Shown piece after piece: positions 16,450 to 25,817 of a stretch of 64,000 nucleotides of DNA (positions are counted from its first letter, which is position 1; each line of letters opens with the position of its first letter). Source of the DNA: Thermoactinomycetaceae bacterium. GTDB taxonomy: Bacteria > Bacillota > Bacilli > Thermoactinomycetales > Thermoactinomycetaceae. Below the pieces are notes generated by a model. The model worked only from the letters and a program-made list of their open reading frames with translations, did no database searches and had not been told where the DNA came from. The stretch is taken from the NCBI GenBank assembly GCA_025449975.1, contig JANWIG010000017.1:1-64000 (forward strand). The letters are read 5' to 3'. The translations under genes were made by a program, and so were the position numbers.

Positions 16450-17346
16450 GTGAAATCCACCATCAATTATATTCAAGAAAAAGCAGCTCAAGTGAATCAA
16501 GCATTGCATCAGGTGATCGAAGAGATGACAGGTGTTCCGCCATTGTTAAAAGAGTCGATGGCTTATTCTTTATTGGCTGGCGGAAAAAGAATCCGACCGG
16601 TATTGGTTATGGCGACAGTCGAATCATTAGGGGGAGACGTCAAACGAGCGATGCCTTTTGCTTGCGCCATCGAGATGATTCATACATACTCCCTGATTCA
16701 TGATGACTTGCCGAGTATGGATAATGATGACTATCGTCGCGGAAAACTGACCAATCATCGGAAGTTTGGGGAAGATATCGCTATTTTAGCTGGGGATGCT
16801 TTGATGACCGAAGCGTTTGGACTGATGGCAACAGGAGCGAAAGAAGCGGGGATCTCTTCTGAAGTGGCTTTACAGATGATCGCTGAGGGAGTAAAAGCGA
16901 CTGGCGCTCGTGGAATGGTAGCTGGACAAATTTATGATCTACAGGCAGAAAATCAGGCAGTCTCTCTAGAACATTTAAAACGGATTCATCGGCTAAAAAC
17001 AGGAAAGTTGATCGCTTATTCCGTCCGAACGGGGGCTTATATTATGAATGCGAGTCCTCGGGTAATGGAAACTTTGACACAGTTTGCTTATGGACTTGGT
17101 TTGGCTTTTCAAATTCAAGATGATATTTTGGATGTCATTGGCGATCAACAGAAGTTAGGCAAAAAGACCGGAAGTGACCAAGAAAAAAACAAAGCAACTT
17201 ATCCGGCATTATTAGGCTTAGAAGGTGCAAAAAGGGAATTAGCAGATTGTATCGAACAGACTAAAAGAAGAATCGCCAACGTACCAGAGATCCAATCTTA
17301 TCGTCTGCTAGAGATTGCGGATTACCTCCTATCAAGAGATCAGTAA
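16450..17346 (+). CDS. ispA: Farnesyl diphosphate synthase (polyprenyl synthetase)
   Basis: Condenses isopentenyl and dimethylallyl diphosphate units to geranyl and farnesyl diphosphate. The 298 residues carry both Asp-rich metal sites: the first as DDLPSMD near residue 84 and the second as DDILD near residue 225. LLAGGKRIRPVL and LKTGKLI are further family motifs. It starts with GTG at 16450, one base after xseB, with GGGAGGAG in the end of that gene. dxs of the same isoprenoid pathway follows after a 499-base gap. Confidence 0.95.
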   Translation: MKSTINYIQEKAAQVNQALHQVIEEMTGVPPLLKESMAYSLLAGGKRIRPVLVMATVESLGGDVKRAMPFACAIEMIHTYSLIHDDLPSMDNDDYRRGKLTNHRKFGEDIAILAGDALMTEAFGLMATGAKEAGISSEVALQMIAEGVKATGARGMVAGQIYDLQAENQAVSLEHLKRIHRLKTGKLIAYSVRTGAYIMNASPRVMETLTQFAYGLGLAFQIQDDILDVIGDQQKLGKKTGSDQEKNKATYPALLGLEGAKRELADCIEQTKRRIANVPEIQSYRLLEIADYLLSRDQ

Positions 17347-17374
17347 GATATTTGTATGATAATAGAAAGTGATA

Positions 17375-17383
17375 TGCTATAAT
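17375..17383 (+). promoter_or_regulatory. Extended -10 promoter between ispA and dxs
   Basis: TGCTATAAT is a perfect extended -10 element (TGnTATAAT). A weak -35 (TTGTAT) lies 20 bases upstream. Transcription would start near 17390 and feed the candidate RNA described next. Confidence 0.55.
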
Positions 17384-17389
17384 GTAGAT

Positions 17390-17588
17390 ATTATTTTAGT
17401 GGTGCCTCAATGAAGTCTTTGTGTGCAGGCGTGAGCAAAACGCTGAATTTGATTTGTTTTATAGCCGAATCCTTGGAATGTTTACAATCCTTGTACGGGT
17501 TGCCATTTCTTTCTATACAAATAAACAGATCCTGAAAAATACATAATAGAAGAAATAGCATACCGGTCAATATTGGCCGGCATTTTTC
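17390..17588 (+). ncRNA. Candidate non-coding RNA, about 200 nt, between ispA and dxs
   Basis: The stretch between the extended -10 promoter and the terminator at 17563-17587 has no plausible plus-strand reading frame. Foldable parts include GCGT/ACGC near 17430, CAATCC pairing with GGGTTG at 17485-17502, and an outer pairing of ATTTG...TATAG with CTATACAAAT. The sequence AATCCTTG occurs twice. Length and rod-like pairing recall 6S RNA, but I do not recognise a specific conserved motif, so the class is open. A 71-codon minus-strand frame across it looks fortuitous. Confidence 0.35.
17563..17587 (+). terminator. Terminator of the candidate RNA
   Basis: CCGGTCA pairs with TGGCCGG (one G-T pair) around ATAT, followed by CATTTTT. 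Confidence 0.7.
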
Positions 17589-17751
17589 TGAAGAACGAGG
17601 GTACATTGAAACAATGATGAATGATAAGGAAAACGGCGATGGTCGTGGCTTTGCTTAGTAGTCACTGATAAACTTTTGTAACGATATATATGGAAAAGCG
17701 CCTGTTTGGTGATTCATTCTTCTTGCTGTATTTTTCATTTGCTTGTTTTTC

Positions 17752-17781
17752 TATAAAATGGGTAAATCTTCCCATTTTATA
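17752..17781 (+). promoter_or_regulatory. Perfect 11-bp inverted repeat upstream of dxs
   Basis: TATAAAATGGG (17752-17762) and CCCATTTTATA (17771-17781) are perfect inverted copies with an 8-base gap. No T-run follows on either strand in the right place, so an operator or a leader hairpin is more likely than a terminator. It lies 65 bases before the dxs start. Confidence 0.45.
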
Positions 17782-17845
17782 AAAAAAAGATTATCGTTTG
17801 TTGGAAAGTGGAAGAAGAAAAGAAAACGAAAGCGAGGCGGTCTTG

Positions 17846-19732
17846 GTGCTCCTCGAGCAGATTCATAGTCCTGACGATTTAAAAAAGTTATCTATAGAAG
17901 ATCTCCCAAAACTAGCAAAAGAGATTCGTTCATTTTTAGTAGAAAGTTTATCCGCTACGGGAGGTCATTTGGCTTCCAATTTGGGAGTCGTTGAGTTAAC
18001 CATTGTTTTGCATTATTTATTTGATAGCCCGCGAGATAAGTTTTTGTGGGATGTGGGTCATCAGGCATATGTGCATAAGATTTTAACAGGAAGGCGCCAC
18101 CTGTTTCCAACTCTCCGACAGTATAAAGGGCTCTGCGGTTTTCCAAAGCGGAGTGAAAGCCCGCATGACTGTTGGGAGACCGGACATAGCAGTACCTCTG
18201 TTTCCGGTGCGATGGGTATGGTCGCAGCTCGTGATCTAAAAGGTGAAGATTATAAGGTGATCGCAATCATCGGCGATGGTGCCTTAACCGGCGGTATGGC
18301 CTTGGAAGCGTTAAATCATATTGGTGAAGAGAAAAAAGATATGATTGTCATTTTAAATGATAATGAAATGTCCATCAGTCATAATGTTGGGGCATTGCAT
18401 AATTATTTAGGGCGACTGCGTACGCATCGTCACTATAACAGAATGAAAGAGGATATTGAATATTTGCTCAAAAGGATCCCTGCGGTGGGTCAGCCGTTCG
18501 CTAAAACATTGGAGCGGGTAAAAGATAGTATTAAATTTCTCCTTGTATCGGGAATCTTTTTTGAAACCCTTGGATTTACTTATTTAGGTCCGATCGATGG
18601 ACATAATATTGAAGAATTGTTGGAATCCTTACGACTAGCTGCAAGAACCAAAGGACCAGTCCTTGTTCATGCAGTCACAAAGAAGGGACAAGGATATAAG
18701 CCAGCTGAAGAAGATTCGATTGGCTATCACGGTGTGGGAACGTATAAGATTGAATCAGGAGCTTTCCAAAAGAAATCCGGATTGATCAGTTATCCGGAAG
18801 TGTTTGGAAAGACGATGATTCGTTTGGCGGAGAAAGATCCGCGGATCGTCGCGATCACACCGGCAATGATCACAGGTGCAAAGCTGGAGAAGTTTCAAGA
18901 GAAGTTTCCAGATCGCTGTTTTGATGTCGGGATTGCCGAACAACATGCTGTCACGTTTGCGGCGGGATTGGCGACCCAAGAAATGAAACCAGTTCTTACG
19001 ATTTACTCCACTTTCTTACAGAGAGGATATGACCAGCTCGTTCATGATGTCTGTCGACAAAATCTCAATGTGATTTTTGCGGTGGATCGGGCTGGCTTTG
19101 TGGGTGAAGATGGTGAAACCCATCAGGGAGTCTTTGATATTGGATTTATGCGGGCCCAACCCAATATGGTAGTCATGATGCCCAAAGATGAAAATGAACT
19201 GCAGCATATGTTATATACAGCTACACAGTACGATGATGGACCGATTGCGGTGCGCTATTCCAAAAGCGCTGGACAAGGTGTAGAAATGGATGCGGATTTC
19301 AAATTAATTCCGATCGGAAAATCGGAAATCTTGCGTGAAGGAAACGATGTCGCTTTGCTCGCTTTAGGAACGATGGTCCCAATTGCTCTAAAAGCTGCGG
19401 ATTTGTTGCAGCAAAAGGGAATCGAAGCTCGGGTGATCAATAGTCGTTTTGTCAAACCACTTGACCGTGAATGCTTGCTCGCACTCAGTCATGAAAAGAT
19501 TCCAGTGGTTACTCTGGAAGAAGGAAGCATTATGGGCGGATTTGGCAGTGCTATATTGGAATTTTATGCTGAACAGAATGTTTATGATATGCAAGTGAAG
19601 GTCATTGGTGTTCCGGATTACTTTGTGGAACATGGAACGATCGAAGAGCAAAGGCGGGAGGTAGGTTTGACGGCTGAGCAAATTGCAGAGACGGTGCTAG
19701 GGTCGATCAACTTTAAAAAAGTGAGTGTATAG
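17846..19732 (+). CDS. dxs: 1-deoxy-D-xylulose-5-phosphate synthase
   Basis: Thiamine-diphosphate enzyme that joins pyruvate and glyceraldehyde 3-phosphate in the first step of the MEP isoprenoid pathway. The 628 residues match the family. The ThDP motif is visible as [15 protein letters not shown], and the transketolase-like middle domain has [17 protein letters not shown]. The GTG at 17846 is chosen because [19 protein letters not shown] aligns with the usual N-terminus and GAGGCGG lies upstream; TTG at 17843 is equally reachable, and the frame is open back to 17798. Confidence 0.95.
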   Translation: MLLEQIHSPDDLKKLSIEDLPKLAKEIRSFLVESLSATGGHLASNLGVVELTIVLHYLFDSPRDKFLWDVGHQAYVHKILTGRRHLFPTLRQYKGLCGFPKRSESPHDCWETGHSSTSVSGAMGMVAARDLKGEDYKVIAIIGDGALTGGMALEALNHIGEEKKDMIVILNDNEMSISHNVGALHNYLGRLRTHRHYNRMKEDIEYLLKRIPAVGQPFAKTLERVKDSIKFLLVSGIFFETLGFTYLGPIDGHNIEELLESLRLAARTKGPVLVHAVTKKGQGYKPAEEDSIGYHGVGTYKIESGAFQKKSGLISYPEVFGKTMIRLAEKDPRIVAITPAMITGAKLEKFQEKFPDRCFDVGIAEQHAVTFAAGLATQEMKPVLTIYSTFLQRGYDQLVHDVCRQNLNVIFAVDRAGFVGEDGETHQGVFDIGFMRAQPNMVVMMPKDENELQHMLYTATQYDDGPIAVRYSKSAGQGVEMDADFKLIPIGKSEILREGNDVALLALGTMVPIALKAADLLQQKGIEARVINSRFVKPLDRECLLALSHEKIPVVTLEEGSIMGGFGSAILEFYAEQNVYDMQVKVIGVPDYFVEHGTIEEQRREVGLTAEQIAETVLGSINFKKVSV

Positions 19733-19751
19733 ATAGGATTGTGGTTGTTAA

Positions 19752-20564
19752 GTGAAAAAAGAAAGATTAGATGTTTTATTGGTGAAAAGGGGATTTTTTC
19801 CTAGTCGCCAGCAAGCGCAACGGGCCATTATGGCTGGACTGGTACTGGTGAATCAACAGCGGATTGACAAAGTGGGAACCAAGGTTCCTTCGGATGTGGA
19901 GATAAAAGTAAAAGGTCGTCTTCATCCTTATGTGAGTCGGGGAGGATTGAAGTTAGAGGAATCATTACGCGTTTTTTCGCTTTCGATGCACGGGAAAATC
20001 GTGATTGATGTTGGCGCTTCCACAGGTGGCTTTACGGATTGTGCGTTACAAAATGGCGCAAAACGGGTCTATGCGGTAGATGTGGGTTATGGACAATTGG
20101 CTTGGAAGTTAAGACAAGATCCCCGCGTGGTGGTGATGGAAAGGACCAACTTTCGCTATGCCCAGCCCGATGCCTTTACCGAGGGTGTACCCGATGTGGC
20201 GACGATTGATGTCTCGTTTATCTCCCTTGTTCATATCCTACCTCCACTTAAGCGATTGCTTCGCACAGGTGGCGAAGTGGTAGCACTGGTGAAACCGCAG
20301 TTTGAAGCGGGGAAAGAACTTGTTGGCAAAAAAGGGATCGTGAAAGATCCCAAAGTTCATCAGCAAGTATTGGAACGATTTGTCGCCTTTGCGCAGGAAG
20401 AAGCATTCACTGTGCAGGGGTTGGCTCCTTCCCCGATTCAAGGTGGAGAGGGAAACATTGAGTTTTTAAGTTACTTGGTCTATCAGCCCGATCTGGCTGG
20501 GAATACAAATGTTGAATTAGATATAGAGAAGATTGTCGAGCAAGCACATGCTCAATTTCAGTAA
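19752..20564 (+). CDS. tlyA: TlyA family rRNA 2'-O-methyltransferase/hemolysin-like protein
   Basis: Protein of 270 residues with an N-terminal S4 RNA-binding domain (RLDVLLVKRGFFPSRQQAQRAIMAG) and an FtsJ-type methyltransferase domain (VIDVGASTGGFTDCALQNGA at about 77-96; later ALVKPQFEAG). Homologues methylate cytidines in 16S and 23S rRNA. B. subtilis YqxC is at the same place between dxs and ahrC. The start is GTG at 19752, 19 bases after dxs, so the two genes are likely co-transcribed. Confidence 0.93.
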   Translation: MKKERLDVLLVKRGFFPSRQQAQRAIMAGLVLVNQQRIDKVGTKVPSDVEIKVKGRLHPYVSRGGLKLEESLRVFSLSMHGKIVIDVGASTGGFTDCALQNGAKRVYAVDVGYGQLAWKLRQDPRVVVMERTNFRYAQPDAFTEGVPDVATIDVSFISLVHILPPLKRLLRTGGEVVALVKPQFEAGKELVGKKGIVKDPKVHQQVLERFVAFAQEEAFTVQGLAPSPIQGGEGNIEFLSYLVYQPDLAGNTNVELDIEKIVEQAHAQFQ

Positions 20565-20665
20565 ATTTGAAACGAGGTAAGCGGGCGAATCAGGCGATAT
20601 TTCGTTACCAATAAGAAAGGTTTCCAAAAAATGACTGCGAATTAATAGGTAAGGGAGGGAAGACC

Positions 20666-21124
20666 ATGTCTTCAGTAGGGGATACCCTGGTTCTGATCCT
20701 ATTGATCGCAGTCATTATTTATTTTCTGGGAAAAAGCATCTTCCCAAAAGAGAAGAAAACAGAGGATTTACAAACATTTGTGATTGATGACCAAAGAACC
20801 GAGTGGGTTGGCAAAGTTCCATCTCTTTTGGAAGCACACGGATATGAAATTATACATGCGAAGATTCGTGTGCCTTTTCAACTACATGTGGATGATGAAA
20901 CATATCCTTGCCGCCTATCGGTTGATTATATTGCGGAGGCAGATGGAGAAGCTTATTTGGTAATTGTTGCCCGGGGTAAAAAAGCACGACTTTCTAGTGT
21001 TACATTAAAAGAAACGTTTTTACCTTACTATCTATTCTTCAGACCTGCTGGTATCTTGTATGTCAATAGAGAAAAAGGTAGTATCAAATTGATTGATTTT
21101 GAGATTCCAGAGATTAAGATGTAG
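20666..21124 (+). CDS. Membrane-anchored protein with a degenerate nuclease-like domain
   Basis: I do not recognise this 152-residue protein as a named family. Residues about 7-24 form one membrane helix, followed by a cytosolic domain. The stretch LSVDYIAEADGEAYLVIVARGKK resembles the core of PD-(D/E)XK nuclease-fold proteins (a strand with Asp, a turn, then a strand usually reading E-x-K), but the E and K positions appear to be I and A. That would leave an inactive fold. The following helix (TFLPYYLFF) and strand (GILYVNREKGSIKLIDFEI) fit the same fold. This is inference from pattern only. GGGAGGGAAGACC precedes the ATG. Confidence 0.6.
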   Translation: MSSVGDTLVLILLIAVIIYFLGKSIFPKEKKTEDLQTFVIDDQRTEWVGKVPSLLEAHGYEIIHAKIRVPFQLHVDDETYPCRLSVDYIAEADGEAYLVIVARGKKARLSSVTLKETFLPYYLFFRPAGILYVNREKGSIKLIDFEIPEIKM

Positions 21125-21169
21125 TAAGATGGTACCAGTCTTAAAGTCGTGATAACGAGGTGGAACTAT

Positions 21170-22057
21170 TTGAAAACGATTGGTATTACGATGAATCTAA
21201 CAAAATTGGATGCTTATTCAGTCGCAAATCAATTAATTCATTTGTTAGAGAGAAAAGGGATTCCTTTTTACTTAGAGAAGGAGATGGCTAAAGAGTTAGA
21301 ATATAATAAGATTGGTTTGAACTTGCATGACTTTCCACAACATGTCGATGTGGTTTTTGTTTTAGGAGGAGATGGCACGTTACTTGGAGTGGCTCGGCAG
21401 TTTGCTGAATATGATTTGCCGATTTTAGGGATCAATGTCGGCAATCTCGGTTTTTTATCCGAAGCGGAACCGCAAGATTTATCGACAGCTGTCGATCGCG
21501 TTTTAGCAGGTAATTACTATATTGAAGAGCGTTTTATGTTAGAAGCAGAGTTACTTAGAAAAGGGAAAGTACTTGAGCGAGGAATTGCTTTAAATGATAT
21601 CGGGATTGCGAAGGGCTCATTTGGTCGGATGATCACCTGCACCGTCTATATGGAAGGAATCTATCTTGGGGAGTATTCAGGAGATGGGGTGATTGTATCC
21701 ACACCGACAGGCTCCACCGCTTACTCCCTTTCTTGTGGTGGTCCGATTGTTTGGCCAGGAATTCATACGATTTTATTGACGCCGATTTGTCCACATACGC
21801 TTTCATCCCGTCCGATCATTTTACCAAAAACCAGTGTCCTGGAAGTGGAAGTAAAGGCGGAGCACCGAGAGATTGGACTTACCATCGACGGTCAGATTGG
21901 CTATTCGGTTCGTTCAGGCGATCGCGTTCGGGTCAGGGGCTCTTCCAATTATACCCAACTGATTAAATGGAAGGAGCGTTCTTTTTTTGAAGTTGTTCGA
22001 AAAAAATTATATGGGGAGATGTTATGCAAACAGGAAGGAGAGTTAAAAGAGGGATGA
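21170..22057 (+). CDS. nadK: NAD kinase
   Basis: Phosphorylates NAD to NADP with ATP. The 295 residues contain the hallmark GGDGTLLG near residue 63, NVGNLGFL, and [23 protein letters not shown], which forms the NAD site. The TTG at 21170 is chosen because KTIGIT is the usual N-terminus and GAGGTGG lies upstream. The 3' end overlaps ahrC by four bases (ATGA). B. subtilis does not have nadK here, but the tlyA-nadK-argR-recN order is common in Clostridia (from memory). Confidence 0.95.
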   Translation: MKTIGITMNLTKLDAYSVANQLIHLLERKGIPFYLEKEMAKELEYNKIGLNLHDFPQHVDVVFVLGGDGTLLGVARQFAEYDLPILGINVGNLGFLSEAEPQDLSTAVDRVLAGNYYIEERFMLEAELLRKGKVLERGIALNDIGIAKGSFGRMITCTVYMEGIYLGEYSGDGVIVSTPTGSTAYSLSCGGPIVWPGIHTILLTPICPHTLSSRPIILPKTSVLEVEVKAEHREIGLTIDGQIGYSVRSGDRVRVRGSSNYTQLIKWKERSFFEVVRKKLYGEMLCKQEGELKEG

Positions 22058-22506
22058 AGGCGCAGCGGCATATTAAGATTCGTGATATTATTGCTAAAAA
22101 AGATATCGAGACACAAGATGAATTGGTCGATGAGCTAAGAAAAGCGGGATACAATGTGACGCAGGCGACTGTTTCCAGAGATATTAAAGAATTGCATCTG
22201 GTTAAGGTGCCAACCGACCAAGGGGCTTATAAATATTCTTTGCCGACAGCGCAAGCAACCAATATCAATATCTTGCCAAAATTAAAACGGATGTTGCAAG
22301 AGTCCTTTTTAGGAATCAATCATGCGGAAAATCTCATTGTGATCAAAACCTTGCCCGGAAATGCCCATGCGTTGGCGGCGTTGATCGATAGTTTGGACTG
22401 GAAAGAACTGATCGGCACGTTGGCAGGAGATGATACGATCTTAATCGTTTGCAGTAGTAAAGAAGTGACAGCAAAAACAGCAAAGCGTTTTTCGGAAATG
22501 CTTTAG
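22054..22506 (+). CDS. ahrC: Arginine repressor ArgR/AhrC
   Basis: Hexameric arginine-sensing regulator, 150 residues. The N-terminal winged helix has [27 protein letters not shown] and [16 protein letters not shown]. The C-terminal arginine-binding domain has [35 protein letters not shown]. The ATG at 22054 overlaps the nadK stop and gives the family's usual length; an in-frame ATG at 22024 lies inside nadK. No arginine genes are in this window. Confidence 0.95.
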   Translation: MKAQRHIKIRDIIAKKDIETQDELVDELRKAGYNVTQATVSRDIKELHLVKVPTDQGAYKYSLPTAQATNINILPKLKRMLQESFLGINHAENLIVIKTLPGNAHALAALIDSLDWKELIGTLAGDDTILIVCSSKEVTAKTAKRFSEML

Positions 22507-22519
22507 GAGTAGATGTCTG

Positions 22520-24211
22520 ATGTTGCAGGAATTATCCATTCGCCAATTTGCGATTATTGAAGAAGTTCATTTGACATTCTCCCAGGGATTTCATGTCCTC
22601 ACAGGAGAAACGGGTGCCGGAAAATCGATTTTGATCGATGCTCTTGGGCTTGTGTTAGGTGGTCGGGCCTCATCTGAGTTTGTTCGTCATGGCGCGAAAA
22701 AAGCGGAAATCGAAGCATTGTTTGAATTGGATCACGCGCATCCCGTCCATGCTCAATTGGCTGAATGGGGACTGGAACAAGAGGATCTTCTCCTGTTGCG
22801 GCGTGAAATCTGGGCTAATGGGAAAAGTGTCTGTCGAGTAAATGGGAAGATGGTTACCCTGGCCATGTTGCGCAAAATCAGTAAATATTTAATCGATATT
22901 CATGGTCAACATGAACATCAATTCCTCCTCAATCGAGAAGAGCAGCTAAAATGGCTGGATCATTTTGGCGGTGAAGCGTTGCAAGTTGCTCGGGCGAAGT
23001 ACCAAGCCGTATTTGCGGAGTACAAAAAGGTCGATAATGAGTTAAAAAAGGTGCAGATGAATCAGCAAGAATTGATGCAACGAATGGACTTATTGCGGTT
23101 TCAAAATGAAGAGATCAAGGCGGCTGCGTTGACTTTTGGCGAGGAAGAAGAGTTAGAGCAAGAGCGAAATCGCTTGGCATTCGCCGAGAAGATCATAAAT
23201 AATGCTTCAAAGGCGTATTACTATCTATATGAAGATCAGCGCGGGCTTGATTGCATCCGGCAGTCTATGAGTCATCTTGAAGAGATCGTATCGTTGGATC
23301 CACAGCTTCGCCCGATTCATGAACTGGTGCAGTCCGCTTTTTACCAATTGGAAGAAGCGATTCATGAGCTGGGTAATTATCGGGATGAAATTGAATTTGA
23401 TCCCTATCGGTTAAATGAAGTAGAAGAACGTCTATATATGATCAAACGATTACAAAGAAAATATGGTTCTACGATTGCGGAAATACTTAAATATCAGCAA
23501 AAGGTAGAGCAAGAGTTGGAGCAGCTGGTCCATCGTGAATCGACGGAGGCATCATTGCTCAAAAAGCGGGATCGGTTGGAAAAGGAATTAGCCTTACTAG
23601 CCGAAGAATTGACCGCTTTACGAAAAAAAGCTGCACGGCAATTGGAAACACGGGTTGAAAAAGAGCTGGCTGATCTGCAAATGAAGCATACCGTGTTTCA
23701 TGTTGCTTTTCAGTCGGGGGGCTTTTCGGCAAAAGGTTGTGATCAGATTGAATTCCAGATTGCTCCCAATCCAGGTGAACCGCCACGGTCGCTAGCGAAG
23801 GTTGCTTCGGGTGGAGAGCTATCGCGCATCATGTTGGCTTTAAAATGTATTTTTACGGATCTCCATCAAGTTCATACGGTTATTTTTGATGAAATTGATA
23901 CAGGAGTAAGTGGTCGCGCCGCTCAAGCGATTGCCGAGAAGATCGCTTTTATAGCGAAATATCATCAGATTTTATGTGTAACGCATTTACCACAAGTGGC
24001 TTGTATGGCTGATCATCACTTTTATATCTCAAAAGAATCAGATGGCTTAAAAACGCGAACCCGTGTAGCCAGTTTGGAGCGGGAAGAGCGGGTGGAAGAA
24101 TTAGCTCGATTGCTTGGAGGGGTCTCTCTGACAGAGACGACTCATAAGCATGCTGAGGAAATGCTTCGACTAGCGGAAGAAGTGAAACAGACACTCTCCT
24201 CAGGTGTTTAA
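22520..24211 (+). CDS. recN: DNA repair protein RecN
   Basis: SMC-like ATPase recruited early to DNA double-strand breaks. The 563 residues begin with the conserved LQELSIRQFAIIEE, then Walker A GETGAGKS near residue 31, two coiled-coil arms, and the C-terminal ATPase half with SGGELSRIMLALK and the Walker B segment FDEIDTGVSG. AGGAGTAGATGTCTG precedes the ATG, 13 bases after ahrC, as in many Firmicutes. Confidence 0.97.
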   Translation: MLQELSIRQFAIIEEVHLTFSQGFHVLTGETGAGKSILIDALGLVLGGRASSEFVRHGAKKAEIEALFELDHAHPVHAQLAEWGLEQEDLLLLRREIWANGKSVCRVNGKMVTLAMLRKISKYLIDIHGQHEHQFLLNREEQLKWLDHFGGEALQVARAKYQAVFAEYKKVDNELKKVQMNQQELMQRMDLLRFQNEEIKAAALTFGEEEELEQERNRLAFAEKIINNASKAYYYLYEDQRGLDCIRQSMSHLEEIVSLDPQLRPIHELVQSAFYQLEEAIHELGNYRDEIEFDPYRLNEVEERLYMIKRLQRKYGSTIAEILKYQQKVEQELEQLVHRESTEASLLKKRDRLEKELALLAEELTALRKKAARQLETRVEKELADLQMKHTVFHVAFQSGGFSAKGCDQIEFQIAPNPGEPPRSLAKVASGGELSRIMLALKCIFTDLHQVHTVIFDEIDTGVSGRAAQAIAEKIAFIAKYHQILCVTHLPQVACMADHHFYISKESDGLKTRTRVASLEREERVEELARLLGGVSLTETTHKHAEEMLRLAEEVKQTLSSGV

Positions 24212-24284
24212 CCGACACCGATGCCATTTTAGCGGATGGATGGCGTGGAATTCATGGACTGATCGAATTTATAGAATTGTTTAT

Positions 24285-24314
24285 GAGTATAGGAAGGTTT
24301 TATCTAACATAAAA
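24285..24314 (+). promoter_or_regulatory. Possible sigma-F/sigma-G promoter of spoIVB
   Basis: GAGTATA (24285-24291), a 16-base spacer and CATAAAA (24308-24314) resemble the -35 and -10 elements of forespore sigma factors. In B. subtilis spoIVB is expressed by sigma-F and sigma-G. The match is only partial. Confidence 0.3.
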
Positions 24315-24394
24315 GAGCTCTTCCAAGGACACCTTAAACATACACACGACGATTCTTTGGCGTAAGGATAGGCAGGGCCTCAGGAGAGTGGTGG

Positions 24395-25753
24395 ATGTTG
24401 CAAACAGGAAAAAGAGGAAAATGGATAGGGCTTTTCCTGGTGCTTCTCTTGTTTTTAAGTAGTACAACCACTTTTTTTAGGCAGTTTACGCATTTCCCCG
24501 CAGAACTTCGTTTGGTTCAAGGTGAATGGCAACAGTTGAGCCTCGCGATGCCCGCACTGGCCACAGCGAACATTTCCAATCCAAATGTGATTCATGTCAA
24601 TGGTTCTAACCATCCGTCTGTCCCGATTGATTTAAGACATCCACTCATTTTATCATCACGGACGATTGGTCAATCGTTTGTCACTTTAAAGTTGTTTGGT
24701 ACATTGCCCATTAAAAGAGTAAAAGTCCGTGTGATGCCAGATGTCCGCGTGATTCCTGGTGGTCAATCGATTGGTGTAAAAGTGAAATCAGAAGGTGTTT
24801 TGGTGGTGGGACATCATTTGCTAAGAAGTACCCAAAGTCACTTGTCTCCCGCAGAGAAGGCAGATATTCGAGTGGGCGATTATTTAACGAAAATCAATGG
24901 GCTACCTATTCGGCAAATTTCCGATTTGGCGAAGGCGGTAGAGCAAGCAGGCAAACGGAATCAGCCACTAGACATCACGATTCTCCGGAAAGGAAAAGAA
25001 CTGCAAGTTCAGATGATGCCAATCTTTGATGAGAAAGAAAGAACCTATCGGCTTGGTCTTTATGTGCGAGATTCTGCGGCTGGCGTTGGAACACTTACCT
25101 TTTTTGATCCGAACAAACAGGTGTATGGGGCCTTGGGACATATCATTACGGATCAGGATACCGGTCAACCGATCCGTGTAAGGCAAGGGAAAATTATGCA
25201 CTCCAATGTGACTTCGATTCAAAAAGGTGAATCAGGAGAACCCGGGGAAAAAAGGGCGATTTTTTTCCATGAAGAAAAAGTGTTAGGCAATATCTTTAAA
25301 AATACCCCTTTTGGGATTTTTGGAAAGATGCCCAAATTACCCGAGCAAGGAATGTACAACAAACCGATTCCCATTGGCTTAATTGAACAGGTGAAAGAAG
25401 GGCCAGCTAAAATTTTAACAGTGGTTGAAGGACAGAAAGTGGAAGCTTTTGATATTGAAATTACTCATGTAATTAAGCAAAAATTTCCTGCGACCAAAGG
25501 ACTTATTATTAAAGTAACTGATCCTCGTTTACTTAAAAAAACCGGTGGAATCATTCAGGGGATGAGTGGAAGTCCTATTTTACAAAACGGAAAATTGATT
25601 GGAGCCGTTACTCATGTGTTTGTAAATGATCCATCGGCTGGATATGGAACATTTATTGAGTGGATGCTTCAAGATGCTGGTGTGATCCAGCCAACAGCGG
25701 GTCGAAATAATGATCCGCTGTTTTGTATTTTTATGGATAATATTGTAAAGTAG
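24395..25753 (+). CDS. spoIVB: SpoIVB peptidase, stage IV sporulation signal
   Basis: Serine peptidase (family S55) secreted from the forespore; in B. subtilis it triggers pro-sigma-K processing. The 452 residues comprise an N-terminal membrane or signal segment (about 10-27), a PDZ domain (about 130-215, with ADIRVGDYLTKINGLPI), and the peptidase domain. His249 in GALGHIITD and Ser391 in GMSGSPIL are the likely catalytic pair. The ATG at 24395 follows AGGAGAGTGGTGG. The recN-spoIVB-spo0A order matches B. subtilis. Confidence 0.95.
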   Translation: MLQTGKRGKWIGLFLVLLLFLSSTTTFFRQFTHFPAELRLVQGEWQQLSLAMPALATANISNPNVIHVNGSNHPSVPIDLRHPLILSSRTIGQSFVTLKLFGTLPIKRVKVRVMPDVRVIPGGQSIGVKVKSEGVLVVGHHLLRSTQSHLSPAEKADIRVGDYLTKINGLPIRQISDLAKAVEQAGKRNQPLDITILRKGKELQVQMMPIFDEKERTYRLGLYVRDSAAGVGTLTFFDPNKQVYGALGHIITDQDTGQPIRVRQGKIMHSNVTSIQKGESGEPGEKRAIFFHEEKVLGNIFKNTPFGIFGKMPKLPEQGMYNKPIPIGLIEQVKEGPAKILTVVEGQKVEAFDIEITHVIKQKFPATKGLIIKVTDPRLLKKTGGIIQGMSGSPILQNGKLIGAVTHVFVNDPSAGYGTFIEWMLQDAGVIQPTAGRNNDPLFCIFMDNIVK

Positions 25754-25780
25754 CAGGAACAAATCTCTTTTTGTCGAAAA
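25753..25780 (+). promoter_or_regulatory. Spo0A box overlapping a possible sigma-H promoter of spo0A
   Basis: TTGTCGAA (25771-25778) matches the Spo0A box. It overlaps the -10 of a sigma-H-like promoter: AGGAACA (25755-25761), 11-base spacer, GTCGAAA (25773-25779). spo0A of B. subtilis has a sigma-H promoter with Spo0A boxes, so autoregulation is likely here too. Confidence 0.5.
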
Positions 25781-25817
25781 TTTTTAAAAGAACAAGATGA
25801 TGGTAAGGGGGGATCAC

